Below are positions 52,963 to 62,399 of a DNA stretch of 64,000 nucleotides, one piece after another; position 1 is the first letter of the stretch; each line of letters begins with the position of its first letter. The DNA comes from UBA4575 sp002386945 (lineage in GTDB: Bacteria; Pseudomonadota; Gammaproteobacteria; UBA4575): contig CALSUC010000001.1 in assembly GCA_943789445.1 (NCBI GenBank), forward strand, positions 248,001 to 312,000, read 5' to 3'. A model generated the notes under the pieces. That model was not told where the DNA came from. It did not search any database and was given only the letters and a program-made list of their open reading frames with translations. A program made the translations under genes and the position numbers.

Positions 52963-54792
52963 ATGAAAATAGGTAAATTAATATTCGGCGCAGCACTCGT
53001 TGCGCTTCTTATTGTTGTGGCGGCCGCTACGATTTTCTTGCTGACGTTTGATGCCAATGAAAACAAGCAAAGCATTACCGATCTAGTTAAAGAACAGACT
53101 GGCCGTGAGCTAGTCTTAGATGGTGATGTTGGTTTCAGTCTATTTCCTAAGATTGCGATTACCTTAGGGGCAGCGCAACTAAGTAACGCGGCTGGCTTTA
53201 CAGCAGAGACCTTTGCACGGGTAGATAAAGCCACGGCTAGTGTTGAGTTGTTACCGTTATTTACCGGCGACATTCAGATCGACACGATCGAGCTACAAGG
53301 CCTACAGGTTAATCTAGAGACTAAGGCTTCTGGAAAAACCAACTGGGATGATCTGGCGAAATCCGAAGCGCATGAATCGAAAACAGATGAATCTGAAACA
53401 GACGATTCAGATCAAGGCCTCGCTATGTCGATTGGCGGTATTCAGATCAGTAATGCCCAGGTGCATTATGTCGATCACAAAACTAAATCCACCCTGCGTA
53501 TAGACGTAATCGAATTAGAGACTGGTGCCTTAGGTCGAGGTGATGATACGCATATTCATAGTGTAATAGGGGTGCAGCAAGATGATACGCGTCTGCAATT
53601 AGAATTGGATACGCAGGCGCGTACTGACTTCGCTAGCATGCGTTATCAACTGCAAGGCTTAGAGCTTGATATCACGGCGCATGGGGCTGATCTACCTAAT
53701 GGACAGATTGCCTTGCGAATAAATGCTGATGGTAGTGTCGACTTGAAACAAGGGTCAATAAGCCTCGATCCATTTACCTTAACTTTGGATAAAGACGTGG
53801 TTGATGGCACATTAAATATTAAATCGTTCTCACGGCCGAATATTCACTTTGTGCTATCCAGTAAAGCATTAAATCTTGATCGATGGCTTGCGACCGATGA
53901 GCCGGCAGAGGCTGTGGTGCAAACTAATAGCGATGAGGTTATTGCGTTGCCGACTGAAATGCTGCGCTCTTTAAGCCTGTTGGGTGAGATAGATGTGACC
54001 GAGTTAAACGTTTCGAGTCTCTCTCTAGAAAACTTGAAAATCAAGCTGGTTGCAAAGGCGGGTGTGTTAGAGATCAAGCAATTGGATGCTGATTTTTATC
54101 AAGGCCAGATTAATGCCCAGGCTAAACTTGATGTTAGCAAGCCTCGACCAAGCTATGTCGCCAGTAGCATGCTAAAAGACATTCAGCTTGCGCCTTTGAT
54201 GAATGATGTGATGGAAACTGAAAAACCTATGCTGCGAGGCGTTGCGATGGCGCAGTTTGCAGTCAATACCAGCGGCGAACGCATCAGCCAGTTACGTAAA
54301 AACTTAGGTGGTGATGCGCGCTTTAAGGTATCTGATGGCGCCTTGGTGAGTAAGGGTTTAACCCGTGCCTTAGAGCAAGCAGCGGCCTTGCTGAAAGGGC
54401 GTGCGCCTAAGCCAGCAGGCGAAGAGGTTTTACTCGAAGAGGCCTCAGGTAGCGCAACCATTGCGGCGGGTCTATTGCAAAATAAAGATCTCAAACTAAA
54501 AACCCCATTGCTCGATGGTCATGGTCGCGGCCAAGTCAACATCGCCAATGGCACTATCGATTATGTTTTAAAGATGGGTCTGCCAGGTTCCGCAGATAAA
54601 GTAGGTTTACCGATTCGTGTGCGTGGGCCATGGAACGATATGCAATACAGTGTTGATGTGAAAGATGCACTTAAAAGCAAAGCGAATGAGCTGGTCGATA
54701 AACAAAAGGAAAAAGTAGAAAAGAAGATTCAAAAGAAAGTACAAGAAAAGGCTAAAGGTCTACTCGGCGATAAACTGAAAAAACTTTTTTAG
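52963..54792 (+). CDS. AsmA family protein
   Basis: 609 residues. An N-terminal membrane anchor (KLIFGAALVALLIVVAAATIFLL, about 4-26) is followed by the AsmA signature (EQTGRELVLDGDVGFSLFPKI, about 43-63) and long beta-rich repeats. The C-terminal DYVLKMGLPGS block belongs to AsmA_2, and the last 50 residues are Lys-rich. AsmA-like proteins are bitopic, repeating-beta-groove proteins thought to move phospholipid to the outer membrane. A separate 40-residue acidic linker (SEAHESKTDESETDDSD) interrupts the N-terminal part. Runs in the same direction as mutY. Confidence 0.88.
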   Translation: MKIGKLIFGAALVALLIVVAAATIFLLTFDANENKQSITDLVKEQTGRELVLDGDVGFSLFPKIAITLGAAQLSNAAGFTAETFARVDKATASVELLPLFTGDIQIDTIELQGLQVNLETKASGKTNWDDLAKSEAHESKTDESETDDSDQGLAMSIGGIQISNAQVHYVDHKTKSTLRIDVIELETGALGRGDDTHIHSVIGVQQDDTRLQLELDTQARTDFASMRYQLQGLELDITAHGADLPNGQIALRINADGSVDLKQGSISLDPFTLTLDKDVVDGTLNIKSFSRPNIHFVLSSKALNLDRWLATDEPAEAVVQTNSDEVIALPTEMLRSLSLLGEIDVTELNVSSLSLENLKIKLVAKAGVLEIKQLDADFYQGQINAQAKLDVSKPRPSYVASSMLKDIQLAPLMNDVMETEKPMLRGVAMAQFAVNTSGERISQLRKNLGGDARFKVSDGALVSKGLTRALEQAAALLKGRAPKPAGEEVLLEEASGSATIAAGLLQNKDLKLKTPLLDGHGRGQVNIANGTIDYVLKMGLPGSADKVGLPIRVRGPWNDMQYSVDVKDALKSKANELVDKQKEKVEKKIQKKVQEKAKGLLGDKLKKLF

Positions 54793-54935
54793 TTTGCTTT
54801 AGATTGAGTGCATTATTGCAGGATTGGATAGTAGTCATGGCTAGGCCATCTACTACCCTCCAATCCCTATTACTAAAAGTAGTGATTTATGCTTAACGAT
54901 TAAACTACGCAGACAGTTAAAAGTTATCATTGGTT

Positions 54936-55991
54936 ATGCCCCAATCTTTTTCTAAACGCTTACTGCAATGGTCGCACCGGCATGGCCGTCATGACCTACC
55001 CTGGCAGCAAGAAATATCGGCCTATCGTGTGTGGATCTCAGAGGTCATGCTGCAGCAGACCCAAGTTGAAACGGTGATTCCATACTTTCAGCGTTTCATG
55101 CAGAGCTTCCCCAGCATTCAAGACCTCGCCAGTGCTAGTCAAGATGCGGTGTTGGAGCATTGGTCTGGTCTTGGTTACTACGCACGTGGACGTAACCTAC
55201 ATAAAGCTGCACAGGTGGTTATCGCAGAACATGCGGGACAGATGCCACAGCAGCTAGAGCAATTGATCGCGCTACCCGGTATTGGTCGATCCACCGCTGC
55301 TGCGATCTTGTCGATCGCGCATGGTCAACAACAGGCCATTCTCGATGGCAATGTAAAGCGTGTGCTGGCACGGCATGCCGCCATCGAGGGTTGGTATGGT
55401 CAAGCCAAGGTATTGAAAGAATTATGGGCCTTGGCCGAAAAGCTAACGCCTAAGAGAGATAATGCAGCCTACACGCAGGCGATCATGGATTTGGGTGCCA
55501 CCCTTTGTACACGTCGGCAGCCACGTTGTGCAGAATGTCCGGTGGTGGCTGATTGTCTAGCCCATCAGCAAGGTTTGCAAGAACAGCTGCCAACCCCCAA
55601 ACCGAAGAAGCAGATCCCGCAGCGAGAAGTCTGTATGTTATTGATTCGTAAAGATGAAAACCAGTTTTACATGCAGCGTCGGCCCGATTCCGGTATCTGG
55701 GGAGGGCTCTTGAGCTTCCCTGAATTCAGCGATAGTGACGAGGCCAGCCAATGGGCTGCAACGCATCTATCGACTAGTAGCAGCCTGCAGCCGTTAGAGC
55801 CATTAAGTCATACCTTCAGTCACTTCCGGCTGCAGATCACGCCTTTACTACTGGATCTAACGACAGGGGCTCCCGAGCAGGTAATGGAAGCGGATCAGTG
55901 GGTCTGGTATAAAGACGGCTCGGCTACGGGTGGTATTGCCACACCGGTGCAAAAGATTTTGAATCGGCTAAACGCCAGACTAATAAAATAG
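54936..55991 (+). CDS. mutY: A/G-specific adenine glycosylase MutY
   Basis: 351 residues from ATG 54936; a TTG two codons earlier adds nothing conserved. The catalytic Glu36 is in SEVMLQQTQVETV, the helix-hairpin-helix LPGIGRSTAAAIL leads to Asp137 in LDGNVKRVLAR, and the iron-sulphur cysteines Cys191-x6-Cys198-x2-Cys201-x5-Cys207 are intact. A Nudix-like C-terminal domain (REVCMLLIRKDENQFYMQRRP) reads opposite 8-oxoG. It removes A mispaired with 8-oxoguanine. yggX follows ten bases later, the usual pair. Confidence 0.96.
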   Translation: MPQSFSKRLLQWSHRHGRHDLPWQQEISAYRVWISEVMLQQTQVETVIPYFQRFMQSFPSIQDLASASQDAVLEHWSGLGYYARGRNLHKAAQVVIAEHAGQMPQQLEQLIALPGIGRSTAAAILSIAHGQQQAILDGNVKRVLARHAAIEGWYGQAKVLKELWALAEKLTPKRDNAAYTQAIMDLGATLCTRRQPRCAECPVVADCLAHQQGLQEQLPTPKPKKQIPQREVCMLLIRKDENQFYMQRRPDSGIWGGLLSFPEFSDSDEASQWAATHLSTSSSLQPLEPLSHTFSHFRLQITPLLLDLTTGAPEQVMEADQWVWYKDGSATGGIATPVQKILNRLNARLIK

Positions 55992-56000
55992 GGAGATAGC

Positions 56001-56273
56001 ATGGCTCGAATGGTGCAATGTGTAAAGTTAGGAACAGAGGCCGAAGGTCTAGATTTCGCACCATATCCAGGTGATTTGGGCGCGCGAGTATACGACAACG
56101 TGTCTAAAGAAGGCTGGCAGGCATGGGTTAACCACCAAACCATGCTGATTAATGAGTATCGTTTGACTCCAGTAGACCCAAAAGCGCGTAAATTCATCGA
56201 AGAAGAGATGGAAAAATTCTTCTTTGGCGAAGGCTCAGACAAGCCGGGCGACTTCGTAGCGCCAACAGAGTAA
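56001..56273 (+). CDS. yggX: Probable Fe(2+)-trafficking protein YggX
   Basis: 90 residues. [24 protein letters not shown] with the conserved Cys7, then [18 protein letters not shown] and the C-terminal EMEKFFFGE are the family signature. It protects iron-sulphur clusters from oxidative damage and is thought to handle labile iron. Its place next to mutY, which is itself an iron-sulphur enzyme, is conserved in gammaproteobacteria. GGGAGATAGC precedes the ATG. Confidence 0.95.
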   Translation: MARMVQCVKLGTEAEGLDFAPYPGDLGARVYDNVSKEGWQAWVNHQTMLINEYRLTPVDPKARKFIEEEMEKFFFGEGSDKPGDFVAPTE

Positions 56274-56298
56274 TCTCGCGCTACAACAAGCAAAATAT

Positions 56299-56343
56299 GA
56301 TTCCGGTACTTGATGTCAGTGCTTGACGTATCAAGCCGGAATC
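56299..56343 (+). terminator. Large stem-loop after yggX
   Basis: GATTCCGG, two bulged bases, CTTGAT and GTCA (56299-56318) pair with TGAC, two bulged bases, ATCAAG and CCGGAATC (56324-56343), giving 18 base pairs with opposite-side bulges and a 5-nt loop. TGTTTAA rather than a T-run follows. Likely an RNA 3'-end structure or a REP-like unit 25 bases after the yggX stop. Confidence 0.55.
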
Positions 56344-56485
56344 TGTTTAATGTCCCGCTGTATTTCGTAAGTTACCCCGTCGCGGTTTTCATAGCCACAG
56401 ACACAGACTAGTCGTCATTACAGCATCAGGTTTTTGGATGGTCTCACCATCACAGACAACCTCAGTAAGTTAGCCACACCTGTTT

Positions 56486-56561
<76 letters not shown>

Positions 56562-56625
56562 TTCATACCTCCAATTTCTTTTTTATCGTCTTGATTAGCG
56601 CTAAGTTTTTAGTTGCAGCTATGGC

Positions 56626-56943
56626 GTGTGGAAGACAAACAACAATCCAAGTTACAGCTTCACTAAGCGTGGTGTTGTACAGTCGGCGGTTTCTGATGTG
56701 ATTTTGGATTCGGTGATTGAGGATGTGATTCCGCGCGAAGAGGTGAATGATCTATGTATGATTATTTTGTTATGGATCTCACCGGAGTGTGTCAGTGAGC
56801 CAGATAAGAAGGATCTTTACCGGACCAATTATGAAGCGACCAAGCTTGCTATTAAGCCTACGATTGATGAATTAATCGCTAATCGGAAAAAGGTGTGGCA
56901 TCAAATGTATCATCCAGAGACGGGTGAATCTCTTTGGGACTAG
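56626..56943 (+). CDS. Small unknown protein downstream of tRNA-Phe
   Basis: 105 residues, starting at GTG 56626 with no ribosome-binding site; the frame is open back to about 56605. No signal peptide. There is a hydrophobic stretch (LCMIILLWIS, about 43-52), then Asp/Lys-rich sequence ending in HQMYHPETGESLWD. I do not recognise a family. The frame is intact and the codon use looks coding, but the start is weak, so the annotated beginning is uncertain; it could be the remnant of a longer gene. Hairpin AGCGCC/GGCGCT (56977-57019) with TTTATTTT may be its terminator. Confidence 0.45.
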   Translation: MWKTNNNPSYSFTKRGVVQSAVSDVILDSVIEDVIPREEVNDLCMIILLWISPECVSEPDKKDLYRTNYEATKLAIKPTIDELIANRKKVWHQMYHPETGESLWD

Positions 56944-57170
56944 GTTTTATACCTGCCAATTAGGCTAGCTAGTTGGAGCGCCTTGTTCGTAGCAGGGCAT
57001 TATTCTATGAATAGGCGCTTTATTTTATGCGTGTAGTCGTAAGTAAGGGTGACTCATCACTCTGATCCTTTTTTTCTTTTTGTTCCGGTGTTTTTCTAGT
57101 ACTGTGTTTTGAACCTAGCTGTCCTTCGTACTGTCTGCTTAGTTGATTTCTAAACGCTCACGATAAAAAT

Positions 57171-58550
57171 ATGGCCTATCAAATAATAATCGCTGCCCTA
57201 GTCTTTGGTGGCTTACTCTTTCTTTTGTTGCCAGCCTATACCAATGAAAAGGGTTTTTATTATGGGGTGTCTGTCAGCGGTCAAGCACCTAGCTTATTCA
57301 CGCTGATATTCTCACAAGTCACGACCTGGATATTCGCGCGTTCGTTGATGAATGCAGCGATTCTCGGTTTCTACTTTGGTTTGTGGGGTGTGCTGGCCTA
57401 TGCCGCTTATTACCTGTCTTTCTTTACCGGTGGTCTGATTGTCGATCGGATACGCTTTGGTCTGGGTTATAACAGTATTCAAGAGTTTTTCTTTACACGT
57501 TATGGCCGTAGTGGGACGTTTTGTTATAACGCATTGATCATTATTCGATTGATCAGTGAGATCTTTGCCAACTTGATTGTGATTGGTTTGATCTTTGGTG
57601 GTTTTGGTAGCCAAACTTATTTCATAGCGATTGCCTTGTTGTCGCTGTTTGTCGTGTTGTATTCGATGAAGGGTGGGCTGAGTGCGGCTTTAAAGACTGA
57701 TGTGTTACAGATGAGTCTTTTCCTAATCATGCTAGTGGCACTCTTTATCAGCATGTTGACCAATCAGTATTTTGATCAAGCGGCTGTTTTTGATTTCACA
57801 TTTGATGTTACGCAGCCAGGGCCGATTTTATTATTTGTCGCCTTGTTGCAGGTGTGGAGTTATCCCTTGCATGATCCAGTAATGATGGATCGAGGATTTT
57901 TAGCGGATAGAAAAACTACACAACGGAGTTTCTTGCATGCTGGTTGGATCAGCATTATTTGCATCATTCTATTTGGATTGTTAGGCGTCTTTTCTGGCGT
58001 GAATGCGATGGCTGATGAAAACTTGAATCAAGCGTTGAGTCGCCTGTTAGGGGCAGGGCCGTTATTGATTCTAAATGCAGCACTGATTATCTCAGCGATG
58101 TCGACCTTGGATAGCTCACTCGCCAGCTCTTCAAAGCTATTGGTTATTAATATGGGCCTGTGTAAGCCAAGTATTAATAATGGTCGCAGGGTGATGGTGT
58201 TATTTATGTTGGCGGCCTTGGCGTTTGTTTTTTATGGCGATCGTGATTTGTTTAGTGCGGTTGCAGTTAGTGGTACGGCGTCTTTATTTTTAGTGCCAGT
58301 GATCTTCTTTAATATCTTTGCGGGTCGCAGTGATATTCCAGTGTGGAGTTTGTTGGCTGGTTTTTCTATTGCACTAGTAGGCGCAGGACTCTACTTCACT
58401 GAATCTTCGGCTTATAGCAGCTTGTTAGGAGAGTCGCATAAGTACAACAAACTGCTCTACATTACTATGGCAGTGCTTATCTCAAATATGGCACTGTTTT
58501 ATCTGGGCACTTTTTTAAGCAGGCTGTTAAGCACTAAGCCTAGGCAATGA
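57171..58550 (+). CDS. Sodium:solute symporter family protein
   Basis: 459 residues, about 12-13 hydrophobic helices, the LeuT-like SSS fold. The conserved early region (FYYGVSVSGQAPSLFTLIFSQVTTW) and the middle segment with YSMKGGLSAALKTDVLQM, then SAMSTLDSSLASSSKL around helix 9, where the sodium site lies, identify the family. The solute is not predictable: SSS members carry sugars, proline, pantothenate and others. The ribosome-binding site is weak. The upstream 227 bases hold only a possible terminator and no other gene. Confidence 0.88.
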   Translation: MAYQIIIAALVFGGLLFLLLPAYTNEKGFYYGVSVSGQAPSLFTLIFSQVTTWIFARSLMNAAILGFYFGLWGVLAYAAYYLSFFTGGLIVDRIRFGLGYNSIQEFFFTRYGRSGTFCYNALIIIRLISEIFANLIVIGLIFGGFGSQTYFIAIALLSLFVVLYSMKGGLSAALKTDVLQMSLFLIMLVALFISMLTNQYFDQAAVFDFTFDVTQPGPILLFVALLQVWSYPLHDPVMMDRGFLADRKTTQRSFLHAGWISIICIILFGLLGVFSGVNAMADENLNQALSRLLGAGPLLILNAALIISAMSTLDSSLASSSKLLVINMGLCKPSINNGRRVMVLFMLAALAFVFYGDRDLFSAVAVSGTASLFLVPVIFFNIFAGRSDIPVWSLLAGFSIALVGAGLYFTESSAYSSLLGESHKYNKLLYITMAVLISNMALFYLGTFLSRLLSTKPRQ

Positions 58551-58570
58551 AGACTGTGGGTTGTTTACTA

Positions 58571-59536
58571 TTATTCTGATCGTTTTTCTGCCTGCTTGAT
58601 TAGCAGCTCTGCGCTATTACTCTTGATATGCAAATCACGCTGTGGGAATGGAATCTCGATGCCCGCATTGCCTAATGCAGTTTCAATCTCCCACATGTAC
58701 ATGGCATTCCAAGAGCCAGGTCGGGTGCGGTCATTTTTTGGGTTAAGCCAAATGACCAGTTCGAAATCTAAACTGTTATCGCCAAAGCCAACTAACCAGA
58801 CCTGCGGCCTACGTTTGTCACCATCATCATAGGTGATATCGACTTTTCGTGAGGCCGCCAACACCACGTCTCTCACCAGTTCTTTGTCTGTGCCATAGGC
58901 GACACCAAAGGGAATATGAATGCGAACGATGGATTCGTTTAGGGTGTAGTTGGTGACCTTGGTTGAGATCAGTTCTGAGTTGGGAACAATGATGTCGAGG
59001 TTGTCTGGTGTGGTGACAATCGTGCTGCGTACATTGATATCTTTCACGGTGCCACGCAGGCCACTATCTAGCTCGATAAAGTCGCCAACTTTGACGTTAT
59101 GTTCAAACAGAATAATGATGCCGGAGACAAAATTATTGACCACTGACTGTAGACCAAAACCGACACCGACACTTAATGCGCCTGCGACGATAGCGAGGTT
59201 AGTGAAGTTAATGCCAACCGAGCTTAAGGCAGTGACTAGCCCAACGATTATGATGATGTAAAAAAATACGCGGATAATGGTATAAACCGCAGGGGGTACC
59301 TTGCCATTGGTCGCAGTGTTTAGGCGTAGAAATAGGGCTTGAGCATAACGCGCAATGACGATGGTCACGATCATGATCAAGATGCCTTGTAGCAGGCTGA
59401 CCGTGGTTACTGGGGTTTCACCAATCGAAAAGAATTCGTAGAGGAAGAGGTCTGATAGCATTCTCCAAACACCGTGGTCTGGCCAAGTGAAGTCTATAGT
59501 GGTGTTGGGTAGCCTTATTTGGAAATCGCTTAGCAA
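58571..59536 (-). CDS. Small-conductance mechanosensitive channel (MscS family)
   Basis: 321 residues from TTG 59536; an ATG 25 codons in (59461) also has a GGAG but is too close. Three membrane helices are followed by the MscS signature VGFGLQSVVNNFVSGIIILFEHNVKVGDFIELDSGLRGTV, and a cytoplasmic vestibule domain with PNSELISTKVTNY. It opens under membrane tension to release solutes during hypo-osmotic shock. The N-terminal 70 residues are not conserved with E. coli MscS. Confidence 0.88.
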   Translation of the reverse strand: MLSDFQIRLPNTTIDFTWPDHGVWRMLSDLFLYEFFSIGETPVTTVSLLQGILIMIVTIVIARYAQALFLRLNTATNGKVPPAVYTIIRVFFYIIIIVGLVTALSSVGINFTNLAIVAGALSVGVGFGLQSVVNNFVSGIIILFEHNVKVGDFIELDSGLRGTVKDINVRSTIVTTPDNLDIIVPNSELISTKVTNYTLNESIVRIHIPFGVAYGTDKELVRDVVLAASRKVDITYDDGDKRRPQVWLVGFGDNSLDFELVIWLNPKNDRTRPGSWNAMYMWEIETALGNAGIEIPFPQRDLHIKSNSAELLIKQAEKRSE

Positions 59537-59684
59537 TGCATTTACTTCGTTGATGATGGCAAGAGTTACCTTATTTTAGATCTCTAAATGCACGCTGTAT
59601 ATTGAATTTAATCTGAATCTTAGTCGGTAAGGGACTTTAACGGTGCTTCAGCAAGGGTATGAGCTGGTTTTGACTGGTCTAGTG

Positions 59685-60350
59685 CTATTTCTTATCAAGG
59701 TAGGCCAACCGCTTAGTGAAATCATCATGCCAGACTTTAGATAGCGCATCGCATTGCAGTATGGATACGAGGTCAGCACGACGCAGGCCGCGTGCATAGA
59801 ATAATTGATTACAACGACTGATCGACCATAGGCTACAACCCGACTCAATCTTTTCTAGCTGCATGCCGGCAGCAATCTCACCTTCTTGTAGCACGCGTAG
59901 GTACCAGCCGGTATAGCCGCTGCCGATGACCCAATTCGGCAATCTTTTTTGCTTGAATTTATGTCCTAACTTCCAACAGGGTTGGCGTGGTTGGGTGACT
60001 TGTAAAACGGCTTCACCGCATTTAAAGGTATCACCAATCAAGACGCCGTGTTCATCGGCCCCAGAAAGGCATAGGTTTTCGCCAAAGGCACCCTGTGGCT
60101 GATTTGGTAGTTGAATGCGTGGTCGTCGTAATAGACCAATACGTTGTTGCCAATGGGCATAGTGTTGTTGTGGGTAGGCATAGACTGCCTTGTCTAAGCC
60201 ACCATGCACGCTTAAGTCGGCCTGTTGATCGCCCACCAGGTTTTCTTTGTTCAGCCGTATAAGGCCCTGTACGGCTTGCTTTGAAATGGCCGATAGCGTC
60301 TCGTCCTGAAAGGCCTTGGGTTTGCCAACGTGGATGCTTTCGATCTTCAT
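59685..60350 (-). CDS. MOSC domain protein (YiiM-like)
   Basis: 221 residues. The MOSC core is clear: DLSVHGGLDKAVYAYPQQHY (about 46-65), GAFGENLCLSG, and QPRQPCWKLGHKF with the conserved Cys. The C-terminal part matches YiiM, a member implicated in detoxifying N-hydroxylated bases using molybdenum cofactor. moaC and moaD are about 7 kb away, so the cofactor is made here. No signal peptide, so cytosolic. Starts ATG 60348-60350 behind GAAGAT. Confidence 0.85.
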   Translation of the reverse strand: MKIESIHVGKPKAFQDETLSAISKQAVQGLIRLNKENLVGDQQADLSVHGGLDKAVYAYPQQHYAHWQQRIGLLRRPRIQLPNQPQGAFGENLCLSGADEHGVLIGDTFKCGEAVLQVTQPRQPCWKLGHKFKQKRLPNWVIGSGYTGWYLRVLQEGEIAAGMQLEKIESGCSLWSISRCNQLFYARGLRRADLVSILQCDALSKVWHDDFTKRLAYLDKK

Positions 60351-60517
60351 TTGAAGGTGCTTTATAGTTGAGTCTACTGAATATGACTCAAGTTTAGCTG
60401 TTGCTAGCTGAAATGTATAAGGCTTAGGAAGGGGAGTAGGTGCTTTGTATATTGCAGCACAATTTAGCAGTGAGTAGAGTGCTTGCTTATCACCAGTCGT
60501 TATTAATATAAGCTGGT

Positions 60518-61435
60518 TTAGTTACTGGCTCTATCTCTTGAGTCTGCAACACTTGCAGTAATGACCTCTGCCAACAGCTTGAATTCTTTTTGTCGCGAGC
60601 TTGATTTGCGCCAGGCTAATGCGATATCGCGATAGGCGCTGTCTGCCATCCGTTGCGTCTTAATCGAGGTGCCTTGCAGTATGCCGCCATCCACTGCGAG
60701 CTCAGGAATAAAGCTGATGCCTAAGTCACCATCCACCATCTTGACGAGGCTATATAAGTCGCTGGCTGAATACCGTTGCAGTGGATTTTTTTGTACGACA
60801 TTACAGGTGTTAATGACATGATCTCGCAGGCAATGTCCATCTTCTAACAGTAAGACATGCTGTTCATTAAAGTGTTTTATGTCGAAATGATTAGATTCAA
60901 CGAACCTTGTTTCTTGATGATAGGCGAGACAAAAGTGATCTTTAAATAATGGTAATGTTTCTACATTATTAAGCTCCATAGGCAGCGCCAAAATCAACAG
61001 ATCTAATTCGCCGTCTAATAAAGAGCTATGAATACTATCCGTTTTTCCCTCTTTGATATAAAGGTCAAGTTTGGGGAATTGAGCATATATGTCTTGGAGT
61101 GCATGGGGTAGTAGGAAAGGGGCAATGCTCGGAATAATGCCGACTTTCAATGTGCCGGACAAAACCGCTTGGAAATTTCTGCTGATATCCATCAGCGCTT
61201 CAACATCAAATAATGCGAGTCGCGCCTGAGAAGCAACGCTGGAGCCTATGCTAGTGAATACCGTGCTACGGCTAGTTCTATCGACTAGCGAGACCTTGAG
61301 TAGGGTTTCTAGGTCTTTGATCGCAAGGCTGAATGCCGATTGAGATACATGACATGATTTAGCGGCATGTCCAAAGTGCAGATGCCGTTCTAAGGCAATC
61401 AAGTACCTTAACTGCTTGAGTGTGGGGTAGGCCAA
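60518..61435 (-). CDS. oxyR: Hydrogen-peroxide-sensing LysR regulator OxyR
   Basis: 305 residues. Winged helix-turn-helix (2-60: TLKQLRYLIALERHLHFGHA ... HVSQSAFSLAIKDLE), then the periplasmic-binding-like sensor. The redox cysteines are Cys202 and Cys211 in LLEDGHCLRDHVINTC, with the eight-residue spacing of E. coli Cys199/Cys208. It forms a disulphide when oxidised by peroxide and activates catalase-type genes. It starts at TTG 61433-61435 with no Shine-Dalgarno, and a possible imperfect regulator site lies at the start, both consistent with low, autoregulated synthesis. No ahpC or kat gene is adjacent. Confidence 0.9.
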   Translation of the reverse strand: MAYPTLKQLRYLIALERHLHFGHAAKSCHVSQSAFSLAIKDLETLLKVSLVDRTSRSTVFTSIGSSVASQARLALFDVEALMDISRNFQAVLSGTLKVGIIPSIAPFLLPHALQDIYAQFPKLDLYIKEGKTDSIHSSLLDGELDLLILALPMELNNVETLPLFKDHFCLAYHQETRFVESNHFDIKHFNEQHVLLLEDGHCLRDHVINTCNVVQKNPLQRYSASDLYSLVKMVDGDLGISFIPELAVDGGILQGTSIKTQRMADSAYRDIALAWRKSSSRQKEFKLLAEVITASVADSRDRASN

Positions 61436-61519
61436 TAGATAATTTTGATATAGTTAACTGCATATACTTATATCAACAGTGATTAATAATTGCTGTGGCA
61501 TTTATACCAAAATAGGTGC

Positions 61520-61894
61520 CTATTTTGTTTTTCGTAATATTAGTGCCGTAATAACTACTGCCATTGAACAAAGGCTGATATAGGCCCACAGGGTATCCAG
61601 TAATAACATCGATAGGCCGAGAGAAAGCCAAATAAAAAGAATAACTTTATAAGCGGTTAAAGTGGGTAGTCGTGCGCCATTCTGGAAGGTGTTGATTAGA
61701 GGGCCAAAGCTAGGGTGTTGTAACAACCAATGATGAAACCGGGGTGAGGACTTAGCGAAACAAGTGGCGGTCAGTAATACGAATGGTGTGGTTGGTAGTA
61801 GTGGCAGAACAATACCTGCTATACCTAAGCCCAAAGAAATGAAGCCTATTATAATTAATAGGCCATGCTTTGTTTGAGTACCCAGACGATTCAT
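61520..61894 (-). CDS. DUF454 (YbaN) inner-membrane protein
   Basis: 124 residues. LIIIGFISLGLGIAGIVLPLLPTTPFVLLTATCFA (about 13-47) is the DUF454 signature with its PLLPTTP loop, then SSPRFHHWLLQHPSFGP and two more hydrophobic segments. YbaN is an inner-membrane protein of unknown function. It lies between oxyR and the ABM-domain gene, all on the same strand. The 84 bases before oxyR hold no terminator, so oxyR may be the last gene of this set. Confidence 0.85.
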   Translation of the reverse strand: MNRLGTQTKHGLLIIIGFISLGLGIAGIVLPLLPTTPFVLLTATCFAKSSPRFHHWLLQHPSFGPLINTFQNGARLPTLTAYKVILFIWLSLGLSMLLLDTLWAYISLCSMAVVITALILRKTK

Positions 61895-61909
61895 TGCAGG
61901 GCCAATAAT

Positions 61910-62218
61910 CTATTGGCTTTCGGCTGCAACAACAAGGTTGTGCTGTTCTAAGCCACCTTGCTTACTGAAGGCCTCTTCAGGCATAGGATTTTTATGGGCA
62001 AGCTTGAAATCATCACTGCCAACCCAGCTACGGAAAGCGACTTCATCTTCCCATTCGGTTAATACAATATAAGGTGCATCTTCGCTGAGAGGGCGTAAGA
62101 CCTGCATGCGGACAAAACCAGGCTGTTGCTCTATTTGTCCAGCTCGTACTATGAAGCGCTGTTCGAATTCTTCTGCCCATTCGGATCGTAGGTATACTCT
62201 ATTACTGACAATATGCAT
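61910..62218 (-). CDS. Antibiotic-biosynthesis-monooxygenase (ABM) domain protein, IsdG/HmoA-like
   Basis: 102 residues, a dimeric alpha+beta-barrel fold: HIVSNRVYLRSEWAEEFEQRF, GQIEQQPGFVRMQVLRP, YIVLTEWEDEVAFRSWVGSDDF and a terminal helix with HKNPM. Members include haem-degrading IsdG/HmoA and quinone monooxygenases. The Asn near residue 6 and the Trp and His positions are compatible with haem oxygenase type, but sequence alone does not prove it. Its gene starts opposite the aas-like gene. Confidence 0.78.
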   Translation of the reverse strand: MHIVSNRVYLRSEWAEEFEQRFIVRAGQIEQQPGFVRMQVLRPLSEDAPYIVLTEWEDEVAFRSWVGSDDFKLAHKNPMPEEAFSKQGGLEQHNLVVAAESQ

Positions 62219-62399
62219 GACAACACGTCTTATTGGTTAAGTTCGAAGGGTACTAGTGTGGCAAAGCTAGGCGATTAGCTCCAGCCCTTGTTTGGCCTGA
62301 GGGCTTGAAATAGACTGAAGCCTCGTAATTGACGCAAAAAAACCTACATAATTCAGTTTTAGCTGACTTTAGCAGCTTACGAGTGACCTAAGAATCGAT

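Noticed and set aside
59434..59461. Internal ATG as start of the MscS gene
   Set aside because: Its GGAGA lies directly against the ATG, and the TTG frame upstream is open, so the start is left at 59536 but uncertain.
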